The position numbers were made by a program, and so were the translations under genes. Under the pieces are notes generated by a model that was not told the origin of the DNA, did no database searches, and worked only from the letters and a program-made list of their open reading frames with translations. From positions 1-34,688 of the forward strand of contig JAFGGN010000026.1 in NCBI GenBank assembly GCA_016930535.1: a stretch of DNA of 34,688 nucleotides. Direction: 5' to 3'. How positions within the stretch are numbered: the first letter of the stretch is position 1; each line of letters opens with the position of its first letter. Below, piece after piece: positions 25,710 through 33,409 of the stretch. The stretch comes from a bacterium. GTDB lineage: Bacteria > Zhuqueibacterota > QNDG01 > JAFGCO01.

Positions 25710-25955
25710 ATGCCGAACGGAAAACCGGGTGACCATCCACGGACCGACCTGATCATTCACAACATGAAGGTTTACGGCGAGCCGACCGACAGCATACTCA
25801 GGAAGCTGATCGGCCATATGGGGCAGCACAAGTTTGACGAATGGTTCAATCCCATCTGGCCGAAATCACCTGAAGACATTGCCCGCGAAGCCGGGGAGAA
25901 ACTGGAAACAGTCGAGAGCGACGCCCGTTCCCGGGGATTTGAGATAGACGAGTAA
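25710..25955 (+). CDS. Small conserved protein starting PNGKPGDHP, function unknown
   Basis: 81 residues, no signal peptide or membrane segment, acidic C-terminus. The opening PNGKPGDHPRTDLIIHNMKVYGE is, from memory, shared by a widespread family of short uncharacterised bacterial proteins. The middle (LRKLIGHMGQHKFDEWFNPIWP) and the helix EDIAREAGEKLETVESDAR are consistent with a small alpha/beta protein. The start at 25710 is set by AGGAGA 5 nt upstream; an in-frame ATG at 25629 would add 27 residues with no ribosome binding site. Just downstream lie two strong hairpins. Confidence 0.85.
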   Translation: MPNGKPGDHPRTDLIIHNMKVYGEPTDSILRKLIGHMGQHKFDEWFNPIWPKSPEDIAREAGEKLETVESDARSRGFEIDE

Positions 25956-25984
25956 CCAAGCCACCACCGAGGGTGGTGGCTTGG
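25956..25984. repeat. REP-like hairpin 1
   Basis: CCAAGCCACCACC (25956-25968), loop GAG, GGTGGTGGCTTGG (25972-25984): a perfect 13-bp stem starting at the stop codon of the preceding gene. No T-run follows on either strand, so it is not a classical terminator, although it could block exonucleases or RNA polymerase. Confidence 0.75.
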
Positions 25985-25995
25985 AAAAGACCGGG

Positions 25996-26020
25996 AGCCA
26001 TCCACCTATGGTGGATGGCT
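25996..26020. repeat. REP-like hairpin 2
   Basis: AGCCATCCACC (25996-26006), loop TAT, GGTGGATGGCT (26010-26020): a perfect 11-bp stem, 11 bp after hairpin 1. Its arms share the AGCCAxCCACC pattern with hairpin 1, so the two appear related. Confidence 0.75.
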
Positions 26021-26086
26021 TGAAGATCGATGAAAAAGGCGCTCAACCCCCGTTTGGCGGCCCGGAAATGACTGGCTCCTGAACCA

Positions 26087-26302
26087 TTAATCCCTTTCAT
26101 CAGGGATGTATTGGATTAAGTCCCCCGGCTGACAATCCAGCTCCCGGCACAGGGCATTCAGAGTCGAAAGTCTGATTGCTTTCGCTTTGTTATTTTTTAA
26201 AATGGACAGATTGGCTTCAGTAATACCAACCCGCGAAGCCAGGTCATTCAGCCGAATACGGCTCTTGACCATAACCAGGTCCAAACGGATATCGATACTC
26301 AT
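26087..26302 (-). CDS. XRE/YozG-like helix-turn-helix regulator
   Basis: 71-residue DNA-binding protein. LNDLASRVGITEANLSILKNNKAKAIRLSTLNALCREL is a Cro/CI-type helix-turn-helix, followed by DCQPGDLIQYIP, the usual end of small YozG-like regulators. It starts 14 bp after the DUF2975 gene, its typical partner, and should be co-transcribed. Such pairs are common in Firmicutes and Bacteroidota and presumably regulate their own promoter; the inverted repeat around the promoter at 26960-26988 is a candidate site. The ATG at 26302 has a weak ribosome binding site; translation may be coupled to the upstream gene. The ATG at 26276-26278 region (MVKSRIRL) is an alternative start. Confidence 0.88.
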   Translation of the reverse strand: MSIDIRLDLVMVKSRIRLNDLASRVGITEANLSILKNNKAKAIRLSTLNALCRELDCQPGDLIQYIPDERD

Positions 26303-26316
26303 ATCTGGGTCCCGTT

Positions 26317-26916
26317 TTATATTGTCAGTTTTAAATCATCTTGTATATCGGTTACTTTTAAATAGATATCCGATATCACGATAATGATCAATGCAAATAT
26401 AAGAAGCTGGATTTCAAAATCAGGCAGAATACGGGTGCCCACATGAATATTATCCGAGTTTTGCGTATAACCGTTATACGAAATGATCAGATTAAATATC
26501 AGTTTATTCAGAAAATCACATATTGTATATGAAAACAATATCACACCGATCATTCTGATATGATTTGCACCCAGAATACCGGTCGTCTTTGCGACAAATA
26601 TTTTTTGATACAGCCGTTTGAGTAAAATCATGATCAAAAGGCATGCGGCCAAATACAATATACCGGAAAGATCCTTTCGAAGAATGATTGTCCTTTGTAA
26701 AAACGGAGGCACCTCGAGCCAATTACCGACTGTAATCTGAATATCAGATTCGATGATTTGATTATTTTGAAGCTTGATATTCACCCAGTACGGTTTCGGT
26801 GAAATCAACAAATGGGAGGTATTCAATATACTGAACAGGGTTAAAAGTAGGATCGCGATAATGAGCACAACGAGCGTTGCATTGACCGGGCCGGATAATG
26901 ACAGTTTCTTTTTCAT
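26317..26916 (-). CDS. DUF2975 family membrane protein
   Basis: 199 residues with four predicted membrane segments (about 15-32, 82-100, 122-145 and 172-190). It ends DIQDDLKLTI, the characteristic LTI end of DUF2975 proteins, and has the HIRMIGVILFSYTICDFLNKL region before the third segment. The role is unknown; the family is consistently found next to a small XRE regulator, as here. The ATG at 26916 is preferred, with GAGGAG 8 nt upstream; a TTG two codons earlier would sit only 2 nt from it. AT-rich, with a strong promoter upstream. Confidence 0.88.
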   Translation of the reverse strand: MKKKLSLSGPVNATLVVLIIAILLLTLFSILNTSHLLISPKPYWVNIKLQNNQIIESDIQITVGNWLEVPPFLQRTIILRKDLSGILYLAACLLIMILLKRLYQKIFVAKTTGILGANHIRMIGVILFSYTICDFLNKLIFNLIISYNGYTQNSDNIHVGTRILPDFEIQLLIFALIIIVISDIYLKVTDIQDDLKLTI

Positions 26917-26959
26917 GATCAATTCTCCTCAATTTTATTGCAAATCATTGGACATGACA

Positions 26960-26988
26960 AATATAATAGTTGATAATTCATTTGTCAA
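26960..26988 (-). promoter_or_regulatory. Promoter and possible operator of the DUF2975-HTH operon
   Basis: Minus strand: TTGACA (26983-26988), 17 bp, TATATT (26960-26965), a near-consensus sigma70 promoter about 45 bp before the start codon. Arms GACAAAT and ATTTGTC flank the spacer, one in the -35 and one in the -10 region, giving a 7-bp inverted repeat suitable for a dimeric repressor such as the HTH protein of this operon. Confidence 0.65.
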
Positions 26989-27559
26989 CAATTTTTTATT
27001 GTTTTACAATAAATTTATTATATTTTTTAATAAATATTGCTTGATATTCATGGTCGTAGCATGGTTGATCCGGCAGAGCACAGAAAGGTCCGGCTGTTTC
27101 ACAGGACGGTTTCAGACCTGAAAGACAGCAACATTCAGAGTATTTATGAATCCGGGCCATTCGCCCGGTCCAACTCCTGCCCACCAATGATTCACGAGCG
27201 ACAGTTGCCATGCAGCATTCAGGATCCTTATCGGCCAGTCGCTGTATACACCGCCCGTACATGAGTCTATACTACGTACTATGCAACGTAGTGTCAAACC
27301 ATTTTATAAACTATTGATATACATATATTTAAAATATGATTTTATAACCTTTGATGCCCCCCATGTTTCCCCCGTTCAGGTCCGGACATCCGGCCCCGTG
27401 ATCCCGCATTCCCAAAACGCTTCGCATTTTCACGTTTCCCCGGAACGTCCTTCTCCATACGCTTTTAAGATCCCGTTTCACTGCGCCGCGACCCGGTCTT
27501 TTGATATTGCTTTTCAAACAACTATTTTATATAATGAAATCGTATTGATAATCACTTCA

Positions 27560-27622
27560 TTTTTGAATCGGTTACGGGCGGGTGAATTTTCAGAAACGAA
27601 AAACCTGATACTGCAGAAATAA
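27560..27622 (+). pseudogene. Remnant of a T9SS sorting-domain C-terminus
   Basis: In frame with a TAA at 27620-27622 the sequence reads FLNRLRAGEFSETKNLILQK. This matches the last strand pair of type A sorting domains (compare YKIQSGKFSEIKKMILLK at the end of the gene at 14486). Nothing upstream continues the domain (no NYPNPFN), so only the tail of a lost secreted-protein gene remains, 21 bp before the next gene. Confidence 0.6.
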
Positions 27623-27643
27623 TCAACCTGAAAAAGGTGCGGC

Positions 27644-29482
27644 ATGGCGAAAAAAAATGGTAAAAACAGATCCGTCGTCACAACGTTTTCCTCCCCGGTG
27701 ATGGTTTTTTGCCTGACCGGATTGCTATCTGTTTCAACCGGATATGCGCACGGGCCTTCCGGCGAATCCAAAGCGGTCCGGCTTTTTCCTGCGGACAAAT
27801 CAGCCGGCATCAATCCGGACACCCATCTGAAACTGGTTTTTCGCAGCGAACCCGCCCTGGGAGACTCCGGGAAAATCCGTATCTATGACGCTTCCGGCAG
27901 CAGGCCGGTGGATTCACTCGACATGAGCCTGCCTCCGGGTCCGACGGTTCCGAACCGTGTCCGGGCACCCTATACCCCGGTGCCCTATACATACATTTCA
28001 GACAACTTCACCAATGCGAATACAAAACCGGGAACGCCTTCCGGAGGTGCATTACCCACTCCGGACAATTATCAGCTGACGATTATCGGCAGGTTTACCG
28101 ACGGCTTTCATTTTTACCCGGTCATCGTTCACGACACGGTGGCAACCGTTTACCTTCATCACAACCTGCTGGAATATGACAGGACTTATCATGTACGGAT
28201 CGATCCCGGCGTTCTGGAGCTGAAAGACGGGAGTTTCAAAGGCATCACGGGAAAATCGGACTGGATTTTCACAACAAAAAAATCACCCCCTCCGGCCGGT
28301 TCGAAACGCCTCGTGGTCGCCGGAGACGGCTCCGGTGATTTCAATACGGTGCAGGGCGCCATCGATTTCATCCCGGACGCCAATCCGGAGCGGACCACGA
28401 TATTCATTAAAAACGGCATCTATGAGGAAATCGTGTATTTCCGCAACAAGACAAACGTCACGTTCCTCGGAGAGAACCGGGACAGCGTGATAGTATGTTA
28501 TGCCAACAACGAGGTGTTCAATCCCCATCCGGCCAATATTGCCACCAACGAGTGGCCGGGCACGTATCCGTCCCGCCGCGCCGCATTTATGGGGGACAAC
28601 TGCAGGGGCATTCACCTCGTGAATCTCACCATCGAATCCGTCAATGACAAACCGGCCCAGGCCGAGGGGCTGCTTCTGACGGGCAGCGAGAATATCGTTT
28701 ACAACGTGAGCATCATCGGATCCGGGGATGCACTGCAGATCAACGGCTCCGTATATCTGGAGAATATCAGTCTTCTGGGTTTTGGCGACAATGTGCTCGG
28801 ACGCGGGCCGGCGTTTTTCAAAAACTGCGAGCTCATCTCCCTGTACGGCCCGCATATGTGGATCCGCAACACGCAGGCCAATCACGGCAATGTTTTTCTC
28901 GACTGCATATTCCGGATGAACGGAACAAATCAAACAACCATAGCACGCACAAGCGACAACAACGGGAAAGGATACCCCTATGCCGAAGCTGTTTTGCTCA
29001 ACTGCGCGCTTCAGGGTATACGGCCCGAAGGATGGGGTGTCGAGGGAAACGCCACATCTCATATTCACTACTGGGAATACAACAGTGTCAATCTCGGTGA
29101 CGGAAAACCGGCGGATGTAAGCCGGAGGCACCCGGTTTCCAGGCAGCTCACCATCGATAATGACGCCGGAACCATCGCCCGTTACAGCGATCCCGCCTAT
29201 GTGCTCGGAGGATGGGCACCCGCAATGTCCCCTGTCATCCTGTCCCAACCGCAAACGGTCAATATCAAAAAAGGCGAAACAGCGGAATTCAGGATCGAAG
29301 TCGGGGCGGTTCCCGAGGCGGACATTCAGTGGTTCCGGAACGGCAAACCGTTAAAAGGAGAAAACAAATCCATACTGAAAATACTGGATGCCCGTAAAAA
29401 GACCGCCGGAGATTACGCGGCTCTTGTACAAAACAGTGCCGGAAAAGTCATGAGCCGGGAAGTGCGGCTTGTCGTTGAATGA
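27644..29482 (+). CDS. Secreted pectinesterase-like protein with Ig domains
   Basis: 612 residues: signal peptide (about 1-35, ending GYAHG), an N-terminal Ig/SbsA-like domain (about 40-215, VRLFPADKSAGINPDTHLKL), a pectinesterase-fold beta-helix (about 222-500) and a C-terminal Ig-like domain (about 527-612). The helix opens with VVAGDGSGDFNTVQGAIDFIP. QAEGLLL, SGDALQING and GDNVLGRGPAFFKNCEL occupy the places of the QALAL, QDTL and DFIFG motifs, so both catalytic Asp positions can be filled, but the flanking residues differ and GRPW is not evident. It probably acts on a methyl-esterified polysaccharide outside the cell; the substrate is uncertain. AAGGTG lies 5 nt before the ATG. The final domain is duplicated as an orphan at 31821-32093. 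Confidence 0.88.
   Translation: MAKKNGKNRSVVTTFSSPVMVFCLTGLLSVSTGYAHGPSGESKAVRLFPADKSAGINPDTHLKLVFRSEPALGDSGKIRIYDASGSRPVDSLDMSLPPGPTVPNRVRAPYTPVPYTYISDNFTNANTKPGTPSGGALPTPDNYQLTIIGRFTDGFHFYPVIVHDTVATVYLHHNLLEYDRTYHVRIDPGVLELKDGSFKGITGKSDWIFTTKKSPPPAGSKRLVVAGDGSGDFNTVQGAIDFIPDANPERTTIFIKNGIYEEIVYFRNKTNVTFLGENRDSVIVCYANNEVFNPHPANIATNEWPGTYPSRRAAFMGDNCRGIHLVNLTIESVNDKPAQAEGLLLTGSENIVYNVSIIGSGDALQINGSVYLENISLLGFGDNVLGRGPAFFKNCELISLYGPHMWIRNTQANHGNVFLDCIFRMNGTNQTTIARTSDNNGKGYPYAEAVLLNCALQGIRPEGWGVEGNATSHIHYWEYNSVNLGDGKPADVSRRHPVSRQLTIDNDAGTIARYSDPAYVLGGWAPAMSPVILSQPQTVNIKKGETAEFRIEVGAVPEADIQWFRNGKPLKGENKSILKILDARKKTAGDYAALVQNSAGKVMSREVRLVVE
29210..29482 (+). repeat. Ig-domain segment duplicated at 31821-32093
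   Basis: 273 bp encoding the C-terminal Ig-like domain (GWAPAMSPVILSQPQ to the stop). The same length of DNA recurs at 31821-32093 with roughly 80-85 percent identity by eye and long identical blocks, including GGCGAAACAGCGGAATTCAG and the last ~60 bp. Confidence 0.85.
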
Positions 29483-29789
29483 GCCGGATCAGCGAGCCGC
29501 TGTTCAGCCCGCTTTTATCCATAAAACCGATTGATACGTGAACATATACTCGCCGGTCAATCTTCTGCCGGGTGTTTCTGTCATGATACCCATACTCAAA
29601 AATGATTAACAAGGCCGTGCTTTATGCCATCCCGTGTATATGTAGCCCTCCCTGACGCAAGATTTTATGAATTTACAGGTGCATCTTCACTGCCGGGGCA
29701 AATGCCGCCCTTCGAATCTGCTTGCAAATCTGATTTTCGATGATCAAATTACGGACAATGCCCGACATGACCGATGAGAGGAGAATGTG
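29483..29789. other. 307-bp intergenic region, nothing recognised
   Basis: No gene, repeat or strong hairpin seen. The last bases carry the ribosome binding site of the amidohydrolase. The promoter is not evident. Confidence 0.4.
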
Positions 29790-31739
29790 ATGAACAAACC
29801 GACATTGTTTTTCGTCTTTTTTTCGTTGTTGTACTCTGCCAATAACGCGATCGCACAAACCGAGTATGCAGACCTGATAATCTGGAATGGTAAAATCATC
29901 ACGGTCGATGCGGACAACTCGATTGCCCAGGCTGTTGCCGTGAAGGACAGTCTGATCCTGGCTGTCGGAACCAATGCCGAAATTGCACAGTATCAGGGAC
30001 CTGAGACCGATATGCGTAATCTGAACGGCCGGACAGTCACTCCGGGAATGATCGATTCGCATCTGCATCTGATGTATTACGGACAGGCTGAAAAAGACTA
30101 TGTCAACCTGAGGACCTGCAATTCAATCATTGAAGTCGTCACTGCAATCGAGGCGCGTGTGCAGGAGACGCCGCCGGGAGAATGGGTCATCGGTGACGGT
30201 TTCTTCAAACTTGAAGACATGCGAATCCCGACCAAGTATGATCTGGATCCGGTTTCCCCCGACAATCCCGTTTTTCTCACGAGTCAGGGCGGACATTACG
30301 GTTCTGCCAACAGCGAAGCGCTGAGAATCGCCGGAATCGACTCGGACACTCAGAATCCGGTGGGCGGCATTGTCGAAAAAGACTCCATTACCGGAGAGCC
30401 CAACGGATTGTTCTGGAATCATCCGGCCATGGACCTGGTACGGCATTATTTCCCCGTTTTTGACGAAAATGCCCTGGCCGCGGATGTGCTGTTTGCCCAG
30501 GAATTATGCCTCGTGACCGGGATCACGAGCTACCAGGATGTAAATACACGGGGCATGTCGCGGGTGATGGGGTATTATACGGCCCTTGATTCCTTCAAGG
30601 TCAGGGCGTACCTGCTTTATACGATCGAGAGACCCCAGGATGCGGATATCAGCCTGAACAATCTGTTCATTTACCGGGGCCCCTGGCTCAGCCTAAGCGG
30701 TGACAAGTTCCTGCTGGACGGGCAGCCTCCCACTTCCTATACTTATGAATATCATCCCGGCCCTTCCTGGGACATGTCCACCTGGAATCAGGATTCACTG
30801 CTGACAGCGGTCAAACGGCTGCATCGGGCCGGGCACCAGATCGCGTTCCATTGTATGGGGGATCATGCCATCGATCTGGCTCTGGATGTCATCGAGGAGG
30901 CACAGAATGATACGTTCCGGCTCGATCACAGGCACAGGCTTGAGCATTGTATGATTCCCACGGAAGAGGCGATGGACAGGATGAAAGAACTGGGCGTAGT
31001 CGTATCTCTTCAGCCAGCAATCATATATGATGCTGCAGAATTTTATGTTGGTTTTTGGGGGGAAGATCGGGCGAAGCGTTTTATGCCGATGCGTTCTTTG
31101 CTGGACAGAGGTATTCCGGTGGCTCTGGGAACCGATTTTCCAACCGTTCCCCGTATCGCACCCAAGTATACGCTCTGGAGCGCGTGTATGCGAAAGTCCG
31201 AAACCGGACATTTCCTTGGCTTTAATGAACATGTGACCATTCAGGAAGCACTTTACGCCCAAACCATGGGATCGGCCTATGCGGCATTCGAAGAAAATAT
31301 CAAGGGATCGATTGAAGCCGGGAAATATGCCGACATGGTTGTCTGGTCGGATGATATGTATTCCATTCCCCCGAACGATATCAAGGATCTGGCCGTAATC
31401 AGCACCATTGTCGCCGGAACCGTATATAACAATCCAAATACCGGTGTCGAACATGCATACTTTGCCAGTCAGCCCTCAGAATACTGCCTGCATCAGAATT
31501 ATCCGAATCCGTTTAACGGCACAACCCGGATCACATTTGAAATCCCGGCGCGTTCACACGTGCAAATAAACATCCTGAATGTCAGAGGACAGTTTATTCA
31601 AAGAGTGCTCGACAAAAATTGCATTGCCGGAAGACATAAAATTAGTTATAACGCCGGAATCCTTCCAAGCGGAATCTACTTCATTCAATTGAGGACAGAA
31701 AAATTCTTGGATATCCGGAAGATGGTATTAATGAAATAA
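29790..31739 (+). CDS. Secreted YtcJ-like amidohydrolase with type IX sorting domain
   Basis: 649 residues. Signal peptide (about 1-23, ending NAIAQ), then a composite amidohydrolase of the YtcJ/amidohydrolase-3 type: ADLIIWNGKIITVDADN, metal-binding HxH in GMIDSHLHLMYYG, HCMGDHAIDLALD, HRLEHCMIP and the catalytic Asp region ALGTDFPTVPR, closing with SIEAGKYADMVVWSDD. The last ~75 residues form a type A sorting domain (NYPNPFNGTTRITFEIP, then LPSGIYFIQL). A cell-surface location is unusual for this family, often cytoplasmic, though exported members exist. The substrate (amide, carbamate or cyclic amide) is unknown. The start at 29790 has GAGGAG 6 nt upstream; the GTG one codon earlier is an alternative. 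Confidence 0.9.
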   Translation: MNKPTLFFVFFSLLYSANNAIAQTEYADLIIWNGKIITVDADNSIAQAVAVKDSLILAVGTNAEIAQYQGPETDMRNLNGRTVTPGMIDSHLHLMYYGQAEKDYVNLRTCNSIIEVVTAIEARVQETPPGEWVIGDGFFKLEDMRIPTKYDLDPVSPDNPVFLTSQGGHYGSANSEALRIAGIDSDTQNPVGGIVEKDSITGEPNGLFWNHPAMDLVRHYFPVFDENALAADVLFAQELCLVTGITSYQDVNTRGMSRVMGYYTALDSFKVRAYLLYTIERPQDADISLNNLFIYRGPWLSLSGDKFLLDGQPPTSYTYEYHPGPSWDMSTWNQDSLLTAVKRLHRAGHQIAFHCMGDHAIDLALDVIEEAQNDTFRLDHRHRLEHCMIPTEEAMDRMKELGVVVSLQPAIIYDAAEFYVGFWGEDRAKRFMPMRSLLDRGIPVALGTDFPTVPRIAPKYTLWSACMRKSETGHFLGFNEHVTIQEALYAQTMGSAYAAFEENIKGSIEAGKYADMVVWSDDMYSIPPNDIKDLAVISTIVAGTVYNNPNTGVEHAYFASQPSEYCLHQNYPNPFNGTTRITFEIPARSHVQINILNVRGQFIQRVLDKNCIAGRHKISYNAGILPSGIYFIQLRTEKFLDIRKMVLMK

Positions 31740-31820
31740 AGTTCAAAGCTCTCGATACCAGGTGTATTCGTAGTAAATCGAGTCGTGTTATTCAATTCAC
31801 AATATTTTTTCGGTGCAGCA

Positions 31821-32093
31821 GGATGGATACCCGCAATGTCCCCGGTCATTCTGTCACAGCTGCAGGCGGTCAATGTCAAAAAAGGCGAAACAGCGGAATT
31901 CAGGATCGGCGTTTTTACGGTTCCCGGGGCGGACATTCAGTGGTTCCGGGTCAGCAAACCGTTCAAAGGAAAAAATAGATCTGTTCTGACCGTACAGGAT
32001 GCCCGTAAAAAGACCGCCGGAGATTACACTGCTCTCGTACAAAACAGTGCCGGAAAAGTCATGAGCCGGGAAGTGCGGTTTGTTATTGAATAA
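31821..32093 (+). pseudogene. Orphan Ig-like domain, copy of the pectinesterase C-terminus
   Basis: Encodes GWIPAMSPVILSQLQAVNVKKGETAEFRI through the terminal VRFVIE and stop, in frame with TAA at 32091-32093. It is the same 273-bp segment as 29210-29482. The open frame extends a little upstream (31785) from a non-ATG codon, with no ribosome binding site or signal peptide, and the match ends sharply at 31821. It therefore looks like the end of a second pectinesterase-type gene whose front was lost, or a duplicated fragment inserted behind the amidohydrolase gene. It is unlikely to be expressed by itself. Confidence 0.8.
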
Positions 32094-32150
32094 ACTGTGT
32101 CAATTGTCCGTTAAAACAGGACGAAATCGAAAACACCCAATATTAGATTG

Positions 32151-32187
32151 AAATTGTACAATTTTTTATATATATTTAGTATATACT
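32151..32187 (+). promoter_or_regulatory. Promoter region of the MazEF-type operon with two palindromes
   Basis: AAATTGTACAATTT (32151-32164) and AGTATATACT (32178-32187) are perfect palindromes. TTGTAC (32154-32159) and TAGTAT (32177-32182), 17 bp apart, form a weak promoter lying within them. This layout suits autoregulation by the antitoxin. Confidence 0.45.
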
Positions 32188-32212
32188 TTTTGTAGATACC
32201 CGGAGATCTGAA

Positions 32213-32437
32213 ATGAAAACAATATCATTGAAAATTGACGATTCCATCTTTGTCGAAGTTGAACATATTGTCCACAACCTGAAAAAACCAAGAAACAGAT
32301 ACATCAACGAGGCAATCGATCATTACAATAAAATACAAAAAAGGAAGTTAATCGAAGAAAAGCTGAGGCATGAATCATCCATTGTCAAAGAGGATTCCAT
32401 GTCTGTTCTTAAGGAATTTGAGGACATTGAATTATGA
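32213..32437 (+). CDS. Ribbon-helix-helix-like antitoxin of a MazEF-type pair
   Basis: 74 residues. TISLKIDDSIFVEVEHI followed by PRNRYINEAIDHYNK is the strand-helix-helix pattern of a ribbon-helix-helix DNA-binding domain; the charged remainder (KLIEEKLRHESSIVKED) should bind the toxin. Its stop overlaps the toxin ATG (ATGA at 32434-32437), so translation is coupled. GGAG lies 9 nt before its ATG. It is not the AbrB-like fold of classical MazE, hence no symbol. Confidence 0.88.
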   Translation: MKTISLKIDDSIFVEVEHIVHNLKKPRNRYINEAIDHYNKIQKRKLIEEKLRHESSIVKEDSMSVLKEFEDIEL

Positions 32438-32784
32438 GCGTCCAGAAAAATGAGATCTGGATAGCTGACCTCAATCCTCAAATTGGGACAGAATCAGGAA
32501 AAACGAGGCCCGTACTAATCATTCAAACCGATCTGTTGAATAAAATCCCGCATCCCTCGACGATTATTTGTCCGATAACCACAAATATCAGGAAAAAATC
32601 CAATATTTTAAGAGTACATATTGAAAAGGGAACTGCAAATGTTCATGAAGATTGTGATATCATGATCGATCAATTAAGGGCAATAGACAATAGAAGACTG
32701 ATAAAAAAAACAGGCAGGCTGCCAAAAGACCTGAGAAAAAAAGTAACAGACAATTTAAAAATAGTGTTGGATATCGATATATAA
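32434..32784 (+). CDS. mazF: MazF/PemK-family endoribonuclease toxin
   Basis: 116 residues with the MazF/PemK opening QKNEIWIADLNPQIGTESGKTRPVLIIQ. The Arg in KTRPVL is the usual catalytic arginine and the Thr residues of CPITTN sit where the catalytic threonine is expected. The protein then follows the family through LRAIDNRRLIKK to its C-terminal helix. MazF enzymes cut mRNA or rRNA at short sequences. Length and motifs are complete. It overlaps the antitoxin gene by 4 bp. Second toxin-antitoxin module in the window. Confidence 0.93.
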   Translation: MSVQKNEIWIADLNPQIGTESGKTRPVLIIQTDLLNKIPHPSTIICPITTNIRKKSNILRVHIEKGTANVHEDCDIMIDQLRAIDNRRLIKKTGRLPKDLRKKVTDNLKIVLDIDI

Positions 32785-32878
32785 TTGCATAGGCTTTGAA
32801 AAATGAAGACATATCATGGAGCAATAAATATTAAAACCATGCGAGCTAGCGCGCCCATGGCGGGTCTGAAAGTATTTC

Positions 32879-33409
32879 ATGACAAACTCGTATTCTCTAT
32901 ACTGGGTATTCATATTCTTACACTTGACAAATCAGAAATCAGAAATCATAAATATTGAAGAACATAAAGGTGATATATATATTCATAATGTTTATTCAAT
33001 AAAAATCGCATTTTATCACCTTAATTCAAAGAAAATAATGGACAGACTTCAAGAAGTCGGTTTCAAACCGGAACCAGATGAAAAATTGAAAATGGACCTG
33101 AACCAGCCAATTAAGAAATTGAATTCAAAAATATCCAGCATAGGAGCTGGCACAGCTGTAATAACAATACTGTTAGATCATTTCAGGTTGATATCAGAAG
33201 ATATTCGTCTATTAATCATTTTATTCATGGCACTCATCTGTGTATCCCTGTTTTTATCGATTAAATTTAAAACAGTACGATGTAAAATTTTCGGTGATAC
33301 ATATTCACTAGAATTTTTTAAAACGTTTATATCTTGGTTTGTGTTTCTCAGTCTGTTTTATTTGGCTGTAATTATTCTTACGCTGTATGATTTCCATTTA
33401 TATCATTAA
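32879..33409 (+). CDS. Small integral membrane protein of unknown function
   Basis: 176 residues, AT-rich. Three likely membrane segments: about 87-103 (SIGAGTAVITILLDH), 110-128 (LLIILFMALICVSLFLSI) and 148-170 (FISWFVFLSLFYLAVIIL). The first ~85 residues are soluble with EEHKGDIYIHNV and a basic/acidic helix. The start is doubtful: no ribosome binding site precedes the ATG at 32879, and the next possible starts lie well inside. It follows the MazF toxin by 94 bp on the same strand and shares its base composition, so it may belong to the same transferred segment. No family recognised. Confidence 0.6.
   Translation: MTNSYSLYWVFIFLHLTNQKSEIINIEEHKGDIYIHNVYSIKIAFYHLNSKKIMDRLQEVGFKPEPDEKLKMDLNQPIKKLNSKISSIGAGTAVITILLDHFRLISEDIRLLIILFMALICVSLFLSIKFKTVRCKIFGDTYSLEFFKTFISWFVFLSLFYLAVIILTLYDFHLYH

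Larger units (their letters stand above)
26917..27643. other. Intergenic region with a promoter and a gene remnant
   Basis: Contains the DUF2975 promoter, an inverted repeat (ACTACGT/ACGTAGT, 27271-27292) and a T9SS sorting-domain tail remnant (27560-27622). The middle (27040-27270) is less AT-rich than its left flank and may be decayed coding sequence, but I cannot name it. Confidence 0.45.

Noticed and set aside
27271..27292. Inverted repeat ACTACGT/ACGTAGT
   Set aside because: Only 7-bp arms with an 8-nt loop, no T-run, and far from any gene start. Could be chance.
26996..27297. Overlapping minus-strand frames of 61 and 88 codons upstream of the DUF2975 operon
   Set aside because: Cys-rich or Trp-rich peptides without start signals. 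They may be decayed coding sequence but cannot be assigned.
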